Part shown: one piece after another, positions 25,852 through 35,542 of the stretch
Layout: every line of letters starts with the position of its first letter
Position numbering within the stretch: position 1 is the first letter of the stretch
Source of the DNA: Paenibacillus montanisoli
GTDB taxonomy: Bacteria > Bacillota > Bacilli > Paenibacillales > Paenibacillaceae
DNA: 64,000 bases
Assembly (NCBI RefSeq): GCF_003268025.1
Contig: NZ_QLUW01000001.1
Span: forward strand, 186,001 to 250,000
Direction: 5' to 3'
Position numbers and translations under genes: made by a program
Notes under the pieces: generated by a model
Seen by the model: the letters and a program-made list of their open reading frames with translations, nothing else
Databases searched by the model: none
Told to the model about the DNA's origin: nothing

Positions 25852-26180
25852 TAAGCTAATAAGTCAACGGCTATGAAGAGGACGAAGTGTTAAGGGCTCT
25901 TTTGCTCCAGAGAGTGTTCGGATCTGCTGAAACCGACGCCAAAATCCCTTTCCAACGAGCTCACCTCGGAGCTGTTTCCCTGAAAAGTTCATCATTGATC
26001 GTATTAGGGGAAATCGTAAGGCACGCGTTAATGTGCCAAGGTTTGAACGATGGGTTGTCGTTCTTACCTTATGAGGTTATGCACTGTGAGGTGCATAATG
26101 CAATTGGGTGGTACCACGGAAGCTAATCCTTTCGTCCCTGGACGTGATGAACGTCTGGCGGCGGAAGGTTTTTTTGTTTT
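25852..26180 (+). ncRNA. T-box leader of the ilv-leu operon, probable Leu specifier
   Basis: A tRNA-sensing riboswitch that lets transcription proceed when the cognate tRNA is uncharged. The T-box sequence GGGTGGTACCACGG lies at 26106-26119. Upstream, stem I features AGAGAGTG (25909-25916) and GCTGAAA (25925-25931) are present. The candidate specifier is CTC at 25960-25962 followed by A, in GAGCTCACC, which is a Leu codon as in the B. subtilis ilvB leader. The terminator arms are CCTTTCGTC (26128-26136) and GGCGGAAGG (26160-26168), followed by seven T; the 5' arm overlaps the antiterminator region. The gene downstream starts at 26203. Confidence 0.93.
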
Positions 26181-26202
26181 TCTAAGAAGGGAGGACGACT
26201 TA

Positions 26203-27948
26203 ATGGTCGCTCAACATGCAACGTTAAGGTCAAAAGAAGAAATCATGGAAAGCCTGAGAAAACCGGAGGTCATTACCGGCTCAGAAATTTTGCTTCGCAG
26301 CTTGGTGCTGGAGGATGTGGAGTGCGTATTCGGCTATCCGGGCGGAGCTGTGTTGTACATTTATGATGCCATGCATGGGTTTTCGGACTTTCAGCATCTG
26401 CTGACCCGTCACGAGCAAGGCGCCATTCATGCGGCCGACGGCTATGCGCGGGCTAGCGGGAAAGTTGGCGTTTGTATCGCAACATCGGGACCGGGAGCTA
26501 CGAACCTCGTCACAGGGATCGCAACTGCGTACATGGACTCGGTGCCGCTTGTCGTCATCACCGGTAACGTAGCGACTACTCTGATCGGTACGGATGCCTT
26601 CCAAGAAGCGGACATTACCGGCATCACGATGCCGATTACAAAGCATAGCTACCTGGTGCGCAAGGCGGCGGACCTGCCGCGCATCATCCACGAGGCGTTC
26701 CATATCGCCAATACCGGCCGCAAAGGTCCGGTGCTCATCGACATTCCTAAGGATGTTTCCGCAGAGCTGGCTCTGTTCGAGCCGGTGACGGAAGTGAACA
26801 TCCGCGGTTATAACCCGACGGTTACGCCGAAGAAGCTGCAGGTCGACAAGATGCTCAAAGCAATCAGCGAAGCCGAGCGTCCAATCGTCCTTGCGGGCGG
26901 GGGCGTCGTTTACTCCGGCGGGCACGAAGAGCTGTACGAGTTCATTAAGAAATCGGGCATTCCGATTACAACGACCTTGCTCGGACTCGGCGCTTTCCCA
27001 AGCGGCGAAGAGCTCTGGCTCGGCATGCCGGGCATGCACGGTACGTACACGGCGAATACCGCCATTCAAGACGCGGATCTGCTGATCAATATCGGGGCTC
27101 GCTTCGACGACCGCGTAACGGGCAAGCTGTCCGGCTTTGCGCCGAAAGCGAAGATCGTTCATATCGATATCGACCCTGCGGAGATCGGCAAAAACGTACC
27201 GACGGATATCCCGATCGTCGGCGACGTGAAGACCGTGCTGCAAATGGCGAATAAAGAAGTGAAATATGCGGAGAAAGCCGATACATGGCGGGCGCAGCTT
27301 GCAGCCTCCTGCAAGGAGAAGCCGTATAGATACAACGATTCCGAAGACGAGCTGAAACCGCAGTGGGTTATCGAAATGCTTTATGAGGAATCGAATGGCG
27401 ATGCGATCGTCACAACGGACGTAGGCCAGCACCAAATGTGGGCGGCGCAGTACTACAAGTTCAATAAGCCGCGCTCGTGGGTTACATCCGGCGGCCTTGG
27501 CACGATGGGCTTCGGTTTCCCATCCGCGATCGGCGCGCAAATGGCGAACCCGGATCGTCTCGTTATCTCGATCAACGGTGACGGCGGCATGCAGATGTGC
27601 GCGCAGGAGCTTGCGATTTGCGCCATCAACAACATTCCGGTTAAAGTCGTCATCATCAACAACCAAGTGCTCGGCATGGTTCGTCAATGGCAGGAAATCA
27701 TCTATGACAACCGCTACAGCCACATTGACCTTGCCGGCAGCCCTGATTTCGTGAAATTGGCTGAAGCCTACGGCGTACGCGGATTCCGCGCTACCAATAA
27801 AGAAGACGCCCGCGCGGTATGGCAAGAGGCAATGAATCATCCGGGACCGGCAGTGGTGGAGTTCGTCGTTCGCAAGAACGAGAACGTGTATCCGATGGTT
27901 ACGCAAGGCTCCACGATTGACCAAATGCTAATGGGGGATTCCGAATGA
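26203..27948 (+). CDS. ilvB: Acetolactate synthase large subunit
   Basis: Thiamine-diphosphate enzyme for the first common step of Val/Leu/Ile synthesis. The 581 aa protein has the N-terminal TPP-pyrimidine domain (VFGYPGGAVLYIYD with the motif near the catalytic Glu; TRHEQGAIHAADGYAR), a central FAD domain, and the C-terminal TPP domain with SINGDGGMQMCAQE through NNQVLGMVRQWQ (GDG...N motif). The ATG at 26203 has GGGAGG about 9 bases upstream; an in-frame opening at 26050 lies inside the T-box and is rejected. It overlaps ilvN by 4 bases. Confidence 0.96.
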   Translation: MVAQHATLRSKEEIMESLRKPEVITGSEILLRSLVLEDVECVFGYPGGAVLYIYDAMHGFSDFQHLLTRHEQGAIHAADGYARASGKVGVCIATSGPGATNLVTGIATAYMDSVPLVVITGNVATTLIGTDAFQEADITGITMPITKHSYLVRKAADLPRIIHEAFHIANTGRKGPVLIDIPKDVSAELALFEPVTEVNIRGYNPTVTPKKLQVDKMLKAISEAERPIVLAGGGVVYSGGHEELYEFIKKSGIPITTTLLGLGAFPSGEELWLGMPGMHGTYTANTAIQDADLLINIGARFDDRVTGKLSGFAPKAKIVHIDIDPAEIGKNVPTDIPIVGDVKTVLQMANKEVKYAEKADTWRAQLAASCKEKPYRYNDSEDELKPQWVIEMLYEESNGDAIVTTDVGQHQMWAAQYYKFNKPRSWVTSGGLGTMGFGFPSAIGAQMANPDRLVISINGDGGMQMCAQELAICAINNIPVKVVIINNQVLGMVRQWQEIIYDNRYSHIDLAGSPDFVKLAEAYGVRGFRATNKEDARAVWQEAMNHPGPAVVEFVVRKNENVYPMVTQGSTIDQMLMGDSE

Positions 27949-28433
27949 TGAAGAGACATACGGTAGCAGTTCTCGTAAACGATCAGCCAGGCGTCCTCCA
28001 GCGCGTATCCGGACTATTCGGACGCCGCGGCTTCAATATTGAAAGCATCACCGTCGGGACAAGCGAGGAAGCCGGCTTGTCCCGGATGGTCATCGTCACC
28101 ACCGGCGACGACAAAACGCTTGAGCAAGTCACCAAGCAGCTGTACAAGCTGATCGACGTCATTAAAGTCGTCGATCTAAGCGCTAATCCGATGGTAGGCC
28201 GCGAGCTTGCGCTCATCAAGGTCACTGCGGAGCCGGGGGCGCGTCCGGAAATTATGGGCGTCGTTGAAACGTTCCGTGCGGCCGTCGTCGATATCGGCAC
28301 GACTTCGCTCATGGTACAAGTCGTAGGCGACACCGACAAGATCGATGCGATGATCGAGCTGATGAAGCCATACGGCATCCGCGAGCTGTCTCGTACGGGC
28401 GTTACGGCCATGGTCCGTGGAAGCGCAAGATAA
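27945..28433 (+). CDS. ilvN: Acetolactate synthase small (regulatory) subunit
   Basis: A 162 aa regulatory subunit. The N-terminal ACT domain (HTVAVLVNDQPGVLQRVSGL, about 4-75) binds valine for feedback inhibition; the C-terminal ACT-like domain continues to the end (RELALIKVTAEPG). The ATGA overlap with ilvB suggests translational coupling, which fits a stoichiometric complex. Confidence 0.95.
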   Translation: MMKRHTVAVLVNDQPGVLQRVSGLFGRRGFNIESITVGTSEEAGLSRMVIVTTGDDKTLEQVTKQLYKLIDVIKVVDLSANPMVGRELALIKVTAEPGARPEIMGVVETFRAAVVDIGTTSLMVQVVGDTDKIDAMIELMKPYGIRELSRTGVTAMVRGSAR

Positions 28434-28504
28434 GATAACTAGATCATAGGGTAACAAGAGTAAGTAAGAATCTTCAGGCTTGATTACAGGTCAACACCGC
28501 TTTT

Positions 28505-28580
28505 GAGCGGGGGTTAGAGCGAGGGAAGCGCTTGAGGCATGAAGCTGCGGTTCTCGTTGTCCCTCCTGTAACACCCGCTC
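28505..28580 (+). promoter_or_regulatory. Long imperfect hairpin in the ilvN-ilvC gap
   Basis: GAGCGGG-GTTA-GAGGGA on the 5' side pairs with TCCCTC-TAAC-CCCGCTC on the 3' side, with small internal loops; an inner AGCGCTT/AAGCT arm is possible. There is no T run, so it is not a terminator. In B. subtilis the ilv-leu transcript is cleaved upstream of ilvC and the ilvC segment is stabilised by 5' structure; this hairpin sits in the equivalent position. A processing or stabilising role is inferred. Confidence 0.65.
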
Positions 28581-28591
28581 AGAAGGGTTAA

Positions 28592-29605
<1,014 letters not shown>

Positions 29606-29747
29606 TAAGCGTTTAACCGTGTAACCGGTCATGGGATAGCAATCATGTGTGACCCGGATACAGCGACCGGTCCCTGCGTCTCCCCAAGCGGAGGCGTCAG
29701 GGCCGTTTCGCTATCCGGGATTATTCTGGAAGCCCGAGGTGTGACTA

Positions 29748-31292
29748 ATGCGCAAAATTTATATTTTCGATACGACGCTTCGTGACGGCGAGCAATCTCC
29801 GGGGGTTAACCTGAACACGAAGGAAAAGCTCGAGATCGCCTATCAGCTGGAGAAGCTGGGCGTGGATCGGATCGAGGCCGGCTTCCCGGCAGCGTCCCCG
29901 GGCGACCTTGCAGCGGTAAATGCCGTTGCGCGTGCAGTCAAGAATGCGACCGTCATCGGCCTGTCGCGCTCCCGCGAGCAGGACATCGATGCGGCGCGCG
30001 AAGCGCTGAAGGATGCGCAGGATCCGTGCTTGCATTTGTTCCTGGCGACATCGCCGATCCACCGCAAGCACAAGCTGCGCATGGAGAAGGAGCAGGTGCT
30101 GGAAACGGCGGAGCGTGCGATCCGTTACGCGAAGCAATATTTTAGCAAAATCGAATTCTCGCCTGAGGATGCGGGCCGTACCGAACTGGACTTCTTGTGC
30201 CAAGTGACGGATATGGCGATTCGCGCAGGCGCGACGGTTGTGAACATTCCGGATACGGTCGGTTACATGACGCCGGCTGAGTTCGGCAATATTTTCAAGA
30301 CCCTCAAGGAGCAAGTGCCGGGCATCGAGAAAATCCAGCTCAGCGCGCACTGCCATGACGATCTTGGCTTGGCGACGGCGAATGCGCTTGCAGCCATTCT
30401 GAACGGCGCGGACCAAATCGAAGGCACCATCAACGGCATCGGCGAACGCGCGGGCAACACCGCGATTGAAGAAGTGGCGATGGCGCTTGCGACCCGCGGC
30501 GACCTCTTCGGCGCGACGACGACGCTGAACTTGAAGGAAATCGCGAAGACGAGCCGCCTCGTGAGCAAGCTGACCGGCATGGTCGTTCCGGGCAACAAGG
30601 CGATCGTGGGCGCGAATGCGTTTGCGCATGAGTCGGGCATCCACCAGGACGGCATGCTCAAGGAGAAAACGACGTACGAAATCATTTCTCCGGAGACGAT
30701 CGGTCTGCGGGATTCCAAGCTTGTCCTCGGCAAGCATTCCGGACGCGCGGCGTTCAGGGAGAAGCTGATCGACCTTGGCTACGAGCTGGACGATGAAGCG
30801 GTGAACGCGGCATTCGCGAAGTTCAAGGACCTGGCGGACAAGAAGAAGAACGTCATGGACGAGGACATCCGCGCGATGCTCGAAGAGAAGCTGACGGACA
30901 CGCCGGAGGTTTACTCGCTGGAGACGATCCACGTCAGCTATGGCAACAAGTCGGTGCCAAGCGCAACGATCCGCGTCCGTATGGCGGAAGGCGAAGTGAA
31001 GGAGCAATCGGCAGAGGGCAACGGTTCCGTCGATGCGATCTACAACGCGATCGACGCGCTGACGGCCGAAGCAGTAGAACTGGAGGATTACTCCATCAAG
31101 TCCGTGTCGCACGGCAAGGATGCGCTCGGCGAAGTGCATGTCGTGCTGAAGCAGGATGAAGTATCTGCGCAGGGCCGCGGCCTGAGCACGGATATTCTCG
31201 AAGCGAGCGCGCGTGCCTACATCGATGCGTTGAACCGTCTTGTAGAGAAGCGGAAGTCTCCGGGCCGCCGCGACAAAATGAGCTTGATCTAA
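29748..31292 (+). CDS. leuA: 2-isopropylmalate synthase
   Basis: First committed step of leucine synthesis: condenses 2-ketoisovalerate with acetyl-CoA. The 514 aa protein has the HMGL-like TIM barrel starting [20 protein letters not shown], metal-binding [16 protein letters not shown], and [14 protein letters not shown]; the hinge is about 290-390 and the C-terminal allosteric domain, which binds leucine, is about 390-500. GAGGTG precedes the ATG. It closes the T-box-controlled operon before a terminator. Confidence 0.96.
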   Translation: MRKIYIFDTTLRDGEQSPGVNLNTKEKLEIAYQLEKLGVDRIEAGFPAASPGDLAAVNAVARAVKNATVIGLSRSREQDIDAAREALKDAQDPCLHLFLATSPIHRKHKLRMEKEQVLETAERAIRYAKQYFSKIEFSPEDAGRTELDFLCQVTDMAIRAGATVVNIPDTVGYMTPAEFGNIFKTLKEQVPGIEKIQLSAHCHDDLGLATANALAAILNGADQIEGTINGIGERAGNTAIEEVAMALATRGDLFGATTTLNLKEIAKTSRLVSKLTGMVVPGNKAIVGANAFAHESGIHQDGMLKEKTTYEIISPETIGLRDSKLVLGKHSGRAAFREKLIDLGYELDDEAVNAAFAKFKDLADKKKNVMDEDIRAMLEEKLTDTPEVYSLETIHVSYGNKSVPSATIRVRMAEGEVKEQSAEGNGSVDAIYNAIDALTAEAVELEDYSIKSVSHGKDALGEVHVVLKQDEVSAQGRGLSTDILEASARAYIDALNRLVEKRKSPGRRDKMSLI

Positions 31293-31304
31293 ATCGTTCC
31301 TAAT

Positions 31305-31348
31305 AAAACGCTCCGGCGGCCGAATGCGGTTTGCCGGGGCGTTTTTTT
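31305..31348 (+). terminator. Terminator after leuA
   Basis: AAAACGCTCCGGC and GCCGGGGCGTTTT form a stem of about 13 bp with a 15-base loop and seven T. It separates leuA from the kinase gene. Confidence 0.9.
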
Positions 31349-31372
31349 AATGGCATTGCTCGCCATGGACCA

Positions 31373-31381
31373 TGCTATAAT
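31373..31381 (+). promoter_or_regulatory. Extended -10 promoter of the kinase-regulator pair
   Basis: TGCTATAAT, an extended -10 with perfect TATAAT, sits after the leuA terminator and about 80 bases before the kinase start. No good -35 is seen, as is usual for extended -10 promoters. Confidence 0.5.
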
Positions 31382-31461
31382 ATAGAAAAATCGACAACCG
31401 CTGGCGGCGGCAGCCGACTGGCATCATAAGCGCGGTGCCGATTGGGGGAACGAAGAAAAGC

Positions 31462-32820
31462 ATGATGTTCGTATGGATTGTGCTATGGATTACGGCAGCG
31501 CTGCTCGCTGCGACGAACCGGGGGAATGCGGCAGGCCGATGGCTCAGCTTGGTCGCGTTCTGCGGCGGTATGGGGGCGCTTGCTTCCGTGCTGGAGGGCT
31601 GGATTGTGGCGCTGTTGGCGCAGCAGGATATCGATGATGAGGGCGAGCAAGTGCTGCGCGTCATTCAGCGCGGCTGCTCTTGGATGAGCTACTACGGCTT
31701 GCCTTATGGCTTCCTCTGTTTCGGAGCGGCTTATAATCCGGACAAAGTACCGTCTGTGCTGGTACGGCGATTGCCGGCGATTGCGGCCTTGCTGCCGCTT
31801 GCCATGCTTGTGGTGCCGATCGCTGAATCGTATCCCGTGCATTACGACATTCTAGCGGTTTGGGCCATTCCGTATTTTCTCATAGGAGCCTTGCTGCTGC
31901 TGAGCAAGCGGCATGTACACCCGGCGGAGAAGCGCTCTCATGCGATATTGCTGATTGCCGTGCTTCCGGCTGTCCTGATTGCATTAACGATGAACTTTAT
32001 CATGCCGCTATTCGGGCTGTACGGGCTGTGGCGCTACAATGTGTGGCCGATCAGCATCGCTTTCGTTATCTTCCTGTTCGCACTCTTTAATTTCGGGTTT
32101 CTCGGCGTCCAGCTGCTCATCGAGCGCCGCCAGCTGAACTATTCGCTGCGCGCCATTACTAGCGGTACGGCGATGCTGAACCACGCGATCAAGAACGATA
32201 TCGGCAAGATCAAGCTGTTCACCGATAAAATGAGCCGCGAAGCCGGCGCCAACGAGGAGCTGCGGGCAGATCTCAAGGTGATCGGCACGGCGGCGGGGCA
32301 TATCGAGGCGATGATCCGCAGCGTGCATGAACGGACGCAGGAGCTTCGCCTGCAGCCGCGGGAGATGAGACTGGCTGAGCTGGTGCGCGTTCAGCTTGCG
32401 GCGCTAAGGGAGCAGACGGCCGGCTGCGGAATTGACGTAACGGCGCAATACGACGAGGATGCGATCGCATTCGCGGATGCGGAGCAAACGTCGGAAGCGA
32501 TAAACAACGTACTGCAAAATGCCATCGATGCGATGCCAAGCGGAGGAAGCCTGACGGTTACCGTCATCGCCGGCAAACGGGGCAGCACGATCGAAGTCAG
32601 CGACACGGGAAGCGGCATCGAGCGCGCTCACTTGCGGAAGGTAATCGAGCCCTTCTTCACGACGAAGAGCGGCAGGGCGATGAATTTCGGCTTAGGGCTT
32701 GCTTATTGCGCGCAGCTGATGAGCCGTCAAGGCGGAGAGCTGCGCATCAGCAGCGAAGCAGGCGCAGGAACGACGGTACGGTTTCATTTTAAAGCGGTCA
32801 AACGGACTAAAGGAGCGTAA
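31462..32820 (+). CDS. Membrane sensor histidine kinase
   Basis: Sensor kinase of 452 aa. About six to seven membrane helices fill residues 1-215, with hardly any extracellular loop, so the signal is probably sensed in or at the membrane. A dimerisation segment with LNHAIKNDIGKIK carries the likely phospho-acceptor His241. The ATPase domain has QNAIDAMPSGG (N box), DTGSGI (G1), FFTTKSGRAMNFGLGLAYC (F/G2). GGGGGA lies 12 bases before the ATG; an in-frame GTG at 31435 has none. The response regulator begins four bases after the stop. The pair splits leuA from leuB. Confidence 0.85.
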   Translation: MMFVWIVLWITAALLAATNRGNAAGRWLSLVAFCGGMGALASVLEGWIVALLAQQDIDDEGEQVLRVIQRGCSWMSYYGLPYGFLCFGAAYNPDKVPSVLVRRLPAIAALLPLAMLVVPIAESYPVHYDILAVWAIPYFLIGALLLLSKRHVHPAEKRSHAILLIAVLPAVLIALTMNFIMPLFGLYGLWRYNVWPISIAFVIFLFALFNFGFLGVQLLIERRQLNYSLRAITSGTAMLNHAIKNDIGKIKLFTDKMSREAGANEELRADLKVIGTAAGHIEAMIRSVHERTQELRLQPREMRLAELVRVQLAALREQTAGCGIDVTAQYDEDAIAFADAEQTSEAINNVLQNAIDAMPSGGSLTVTVIAGKRGSTIEVSDTGSGIERAHLRKVIEPFFTTKSGRAMNFGLGLAYCAQLMSRQGGELRISSEAGAGTTVRFHFKAVKRTKGA

Positions 32821-32824
32821 GAGA

Positions 32825-33484
32825 ATGAGCGGACAGACGATTGCGGTCGTTCTTGTGGAAGACGATCCGGATTGGCGCAGAGGGCTAGCCGCCTATTTGA
32901 ACAATGAGCCCGATATAACGATCGTCGGCGAAGCGGATCACGCGGAAGCCGCGCTCAGCGTCGTGGCGGACAAGAAGCCGGACGTCATCCTGCTCGATAT
33001 CATGCTGGCGGACAGCCCGGAAGGGCTGCGGCTCGCCGCGGAGCTGTCGGTCGATTCCGGCGCGCGCATCATCATGCTGACCTCGATGGAGGATCGGGCT
33101 TTTGTCGTAGAGGCATTCCGCGCGGGAGCAGTGAATTACCTGGTGAAGTCGGATTTCGCTGCGATTCCCGCGGCGGTCCGCAAAGCCTCGGAAGACAGCT
33201 CGGCAATTGACGGCGCGGCGGCCAAGCTGATGCTGGCGGAGTTCCGGCGGCTCAAGCTGCTTGAGCGCGAATATGAAGCCGATAAATTCAAGCGGCTGCT
33301 GACGCCAGCCGAGGTGCAGCTGCTATCGATGATTCACGACGGCTACAGCCAAACGCAAATCGCGGAGAAATCGTTTCTCTCGCTTCGCACGGTGAAGAAC
33401 CATGTAAACAATATTTTGCGGAAGCTCGGCGGCAAGAGCAGCAAGGAAGCGGCTCAACGGGCGAAGGATAACGATTTGTTCTAA
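32825..33484 (+). CDS. NarL/FixJ-type response regulator
   Basis: A 219 aa regulator: receiver domain 5-120 with acidic pocket EDD near residue 13, phospho-acceptor Asp58 in ILLDIMLADS and Lys in LVKSDF; LuxR-type helix-turn-helix at about 155-215 (LTPAEVQLLSMIHDGYSQTQIAEKSFLSLRTVKNHV). Its partner is the kinase ending four bases upstream. Whether it controls the surrounding leu genes is unknown. Confidence 0.92.
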   Translation: MSGQTIAVVLVEDDPDWRRGLAAYLNNEPDITIVGEADHAEAALSVVADKKPDVILLDIMLADSPEGLRLAAELSVDSGARIIMLTSMEDRAFVVEAFRAGAVNYLVKSDFAAIPAAVRKASEDSSAIDGAAAKLMLAEFRRLKLLEREYEADKFKRLLTPAEVQLLSMIHDGYSQTQIAEKSFLSLRTVKNHVNNILRKLGGKSSKEAAQRAKDNDLF

Positions 33485-33595
33485 GCTGATTGGTTTGCGT
33501 GTCCGACAGGACATGCAGCATTCAGTTAATTAGCATGCAGCTGTTTCCAACCGCACTTATTCGCTCAGCCTATAAAAGTCATAGCTTTCATATCT

Positions 33596-33624
33596 TTGTC
33601 AACCTCGTCATGTTGTGGTACAAC
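33596..33624 (+). promoter_or_regulatory. Possible separate promoter of leuB
   Basis: TTGTCA and TACAAC with 17-base spacing, about 70 bases before leuB. A separate promoter would be needed because two genes and a terminator divide leuB from leuA. Confidence 0.45.
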
Positions 33625-33693
33625 TATGTGTAGACTGAGAATCATGATCAAAGGGCGGCTTACTGTCCTTCATAAAAGGAGAGGCAATCAGAT

Positions 33694-34773
33694 ATGGCAG
33701 ACGTGAAAAAAATTGCAGTTATCGCCGGTGACGGAATCGGACCGGAGGTTGTTGGCGAAGCGATCAAAGTAATGAAGAAAACCGAGGAGCTATTCGGCTT
33801 CCAATTTGAATTCGAACAAGGCCTGTTCGGCGGGATCGCAATCGATGAGAAAGGTACTCCGCTGCCGCAGGAGACGCTGGACATTTGTAAAAATGCAGAT
33901 GCCGTCCTGCTTGGAGCGGTAGGCGGCCCGAAATGGGACAACAATCCGAAGGAGCTTCGTCCGGAAACCGGCCTGCTCGGCATCCGCAAGGCGCTGGGCT
34001 TGTTCTCCAACATTCGTCCGGCTAACGTATTCGATTGCTTGATGGAAGCGTCCACGCTGAAGCCGGAAGTGCTTGCAGGCACAGACCTGATCGTGGTTCG
34101 CGAGCTGACAGGCGGCATTTACTTCGGCGAGAAATTCCGCCGCGAAGGCGCTAACGGCCAAGAAGCGGTTGATACTTGCGTATACAACGAAGCCGAAGTA
34201 GAGCGCATCGTGCGCCAAGGCTTCGAAATCGCCCGCACGCGCCGCAAGAAGCTGGCATCGGTCGATAAAGCAAACGTATTGGAAACATCTCGCCTATGGC
34301 GTGAAGTAGTGAACCGGATCGCTCCGGAGTATCCGGACGTAGAACTCGAGCACGTGCTCGTAGATAACTGCGCCATGCAGCTGCTGCGCCGTCCTGCGAG
34401 CTTCGACGTAATCGTAACGGAGAACATGTTCGGAGATATTATCAGTGACGAGGCAGCGATGCTGACAGGTTCGATCGGCATGCTTTCCTCCGCTTCGCTT
34501 GGCGAAGGCAGCTTCGGCTTGTACGAGCCGGTACACGGTTCGGCGCCTGACATTGCGGGCCAAGGCATCTCGAACCCAATCGCGACGATCCTTTCCGTTG
34601 CGCTGATGTACCGTCTGACGTTCGGTTACGCGGAAGCGGCTCAATGCATCGAAGATGCGGTTAAGTCCGTTCTCGACGCCGGCCACCGTACGGGCGACAT
34701 CGCCGTCGATAAGAGCAAAGCGATCGGCACAACAGAAATGGGCGATCTGATCATCGCAGCAATGAAAAAGTAA
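33694..34773 (+). CDS. leuB: 3-isopropylmalate dehydrogenase
   Basis: NAD-dependent oxidative decarboxylation in leucine synthesis. The 359 aa protein has the N-terminal [14 protein letters not shown], substrate residues in [32 protein letters not shown], the metal-binding Asp region [22 protein letters not shown], and the NAD-binding [27 protein letters not shown] precedes the ATG. leuC and leuD are not in this window. Confidence 0.96.
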   Translation: MADVKKIAVIAGDGIGPEVVGEAIKVMKKTEELFGFQFEFEQGLFGGIAIDEKGTPLPQETLDICKNADAVLLGAVGGPKWDNNPKELRPETGLLGIRKALGLFSNIRPANVFDCLMEASTLKPEVLAGTDLIVVRELTGGIYFGEKFRREGANGQEAVDTCVYNEAEVERIVRQGFEIARTRRKKLASVDKANVLETSRLWREVVNRIAPEYPDVELEHVLVDNCAMQLLRRPASFDVIVTENMFGDIISDEAAMLTGSIGMLSSASLGEGSFGLYEPVHGSAPDIAGQGISNPIATILSVALMYRLTFGYAEAAQCIEDAVKSVLDAGHRTGDIAVDKSKAIGTTEMGDLIIAAMKK

Positions 34774-34790
34774 TTTTAGGCTATGAATGG

Positions 34791-34824
34791 AGACCCGGGA
34801 CCGGTAAGGACCCGGGTTTTTTAT
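34791..34824 (+). terminator. Terminator of leuB
   Basis: Two CCCGGG-containing arms (AGACCCGGG and CCCGGGT) pair around ACCGGTAAGGA and are followed by six T. Confidence 0.8.
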
Positions 34825-34927
34825 TTTCTCTGGAGGTCTGTCGGAACCAGGGAATAGCAGGGAATACTTGAATAAGTTTCATATTGTTCGGCTGGTTGAC
34901 ACTGGAATCGAAAGCAAAGCAGGAATT

Positions 34928-34956
34928 TTGACACATAGGCGCGAATAAGTTATAAA
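34928..34956 (+). promoter_or_regulatory. Sigma-A promoter of the CxxC protein gene
   Basis: A perfect TTGACA and TATAAA with 17-base spacing, about 54 bases before the start at 35010. Confidence 0.75.
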
Positions 34957-35009
34957 AAAGTTTCAGATGTGATTGATGAAGGGTAATGGAGGCTAAGGAG
35001 GAGACAGGC

Positions 35010-35435
35010 ATGAGCTTTTGCTGTGGAGCAAGCATGATAGGCACGAATGGTACGCTGAAGCATTTTCGTACGCATATTCATAATGTTCCTATTCTGTTCT
35101 GTCCAGTTTGTCACCGCGTGGAAATCCATCACATGATTGAAAATGAGTATGAAATTCTTGCCGAATACGCACACGGCGACGGCGCATCGGAAGTCGACTT
35201 CATCGAATATGTCGAGCAGGAGGAGCAGGAACTGTTCGAGAATTGCGTGAACAACGAGAATGAGGATCCGATGGATGTCGTGACGAATCAAATCGATATG
35301 GCACTAGATCTCCTCAGCTTTGCGAAGCAAATCGCGGACGAAGCCTGGGAAGCGGAATTGAAAAAGCGGCTCGGCGTATTGAACCAGCGGCGTAATAAGC
35401 TACTGCAGCGCAGAACCTCTGAAGGATATTGTTGA
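35010..35435 (+). CDS. Small zinc-ribbon-like protein, unknown function
   Basis: A 141 aa acidic protein. The N-terminal MSFCCGASM and the later FCPVCHR form a plausible four-Cys zinc site (residues about 3-4 and 30-33), followed by HH and a Glu/Asp-rich helical tail with a basic end (LKKRLGVLNQRRNKLLQRR). GGAGGAG lies about 8 bases before the ATG at 35010; the alternative start at 34986 has none. Monocistronic between its own promoter and terminator, directly upstream of sigI. No family is recognised; a role as regulator or RNA-binding protein is possible. Confidence 0.75.
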   Translation: MSFCCGASMIGTNGTLKHFRTHIHNVPILFCPVCHRVEIHHMIENEYEILAEYAHGDGASEVDFIEYVEQEEQELFENCVNNENEDPMDVVTNQIDMALDLLSFAKQIADEAWEAELKKRLGVLNQRRNKLLQRRTSEGYC

Positions 35436-35443
35436 CGACGAAC

Positions 35444-35472
35444 GCCTCCTGATGAAGGAGGCTTTTTCTTTT
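35444..35472 (+). terminator. Terminator before sigI
   Basis: GCCTCCT and AGGAGGC with a 5-base loop followed by TTTTTCTTTT. Confidence 0.88.
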
Positions 35473-35489
35473 ATATACCAATTTCATGT

Positions 35490-35518
35490 ACCCCCCAAAG
35501 CAGAAGGGATATCACGAA
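35490..35518 (+). promoter_or_regulatory. SigI-type autoregulatory promoter
   Basis: ACCCCCC at 35490-35496 and CGAA at 35515-35518, 18 bases apart. C-rich -35 and CGAA -10 elements are the known signature of SigI-dependent promoters in Bacillus and Clostridium thermocellum. It stands directly ahead of sigI, as expected for autoregulation. Confidence 0.75.
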
Positions 35519-35542
35519 AAATGTAAGTGTGAGGTGGATCGG

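Noticed and set aside
26281..27924. A 547-codon open frame antisense to ilvB
   Set aside because: It is a by-product of GC-biased third positions in ilvB; the protein has no recognisable domain and no start signal.
29650..29712. Hairpin CCTGCGTCTCC / GGAGGCGTCAGG before leuA considered as an attenuator
   Set aside because: The pairing is imperfect, no T run follows and the operon is already controlled by the T-box.
29745..31139. A 464-codon open frame antisense to leuA
   Set aside because: Arg/His-rich shadow of leuA, lacking a ribosome site or family features.
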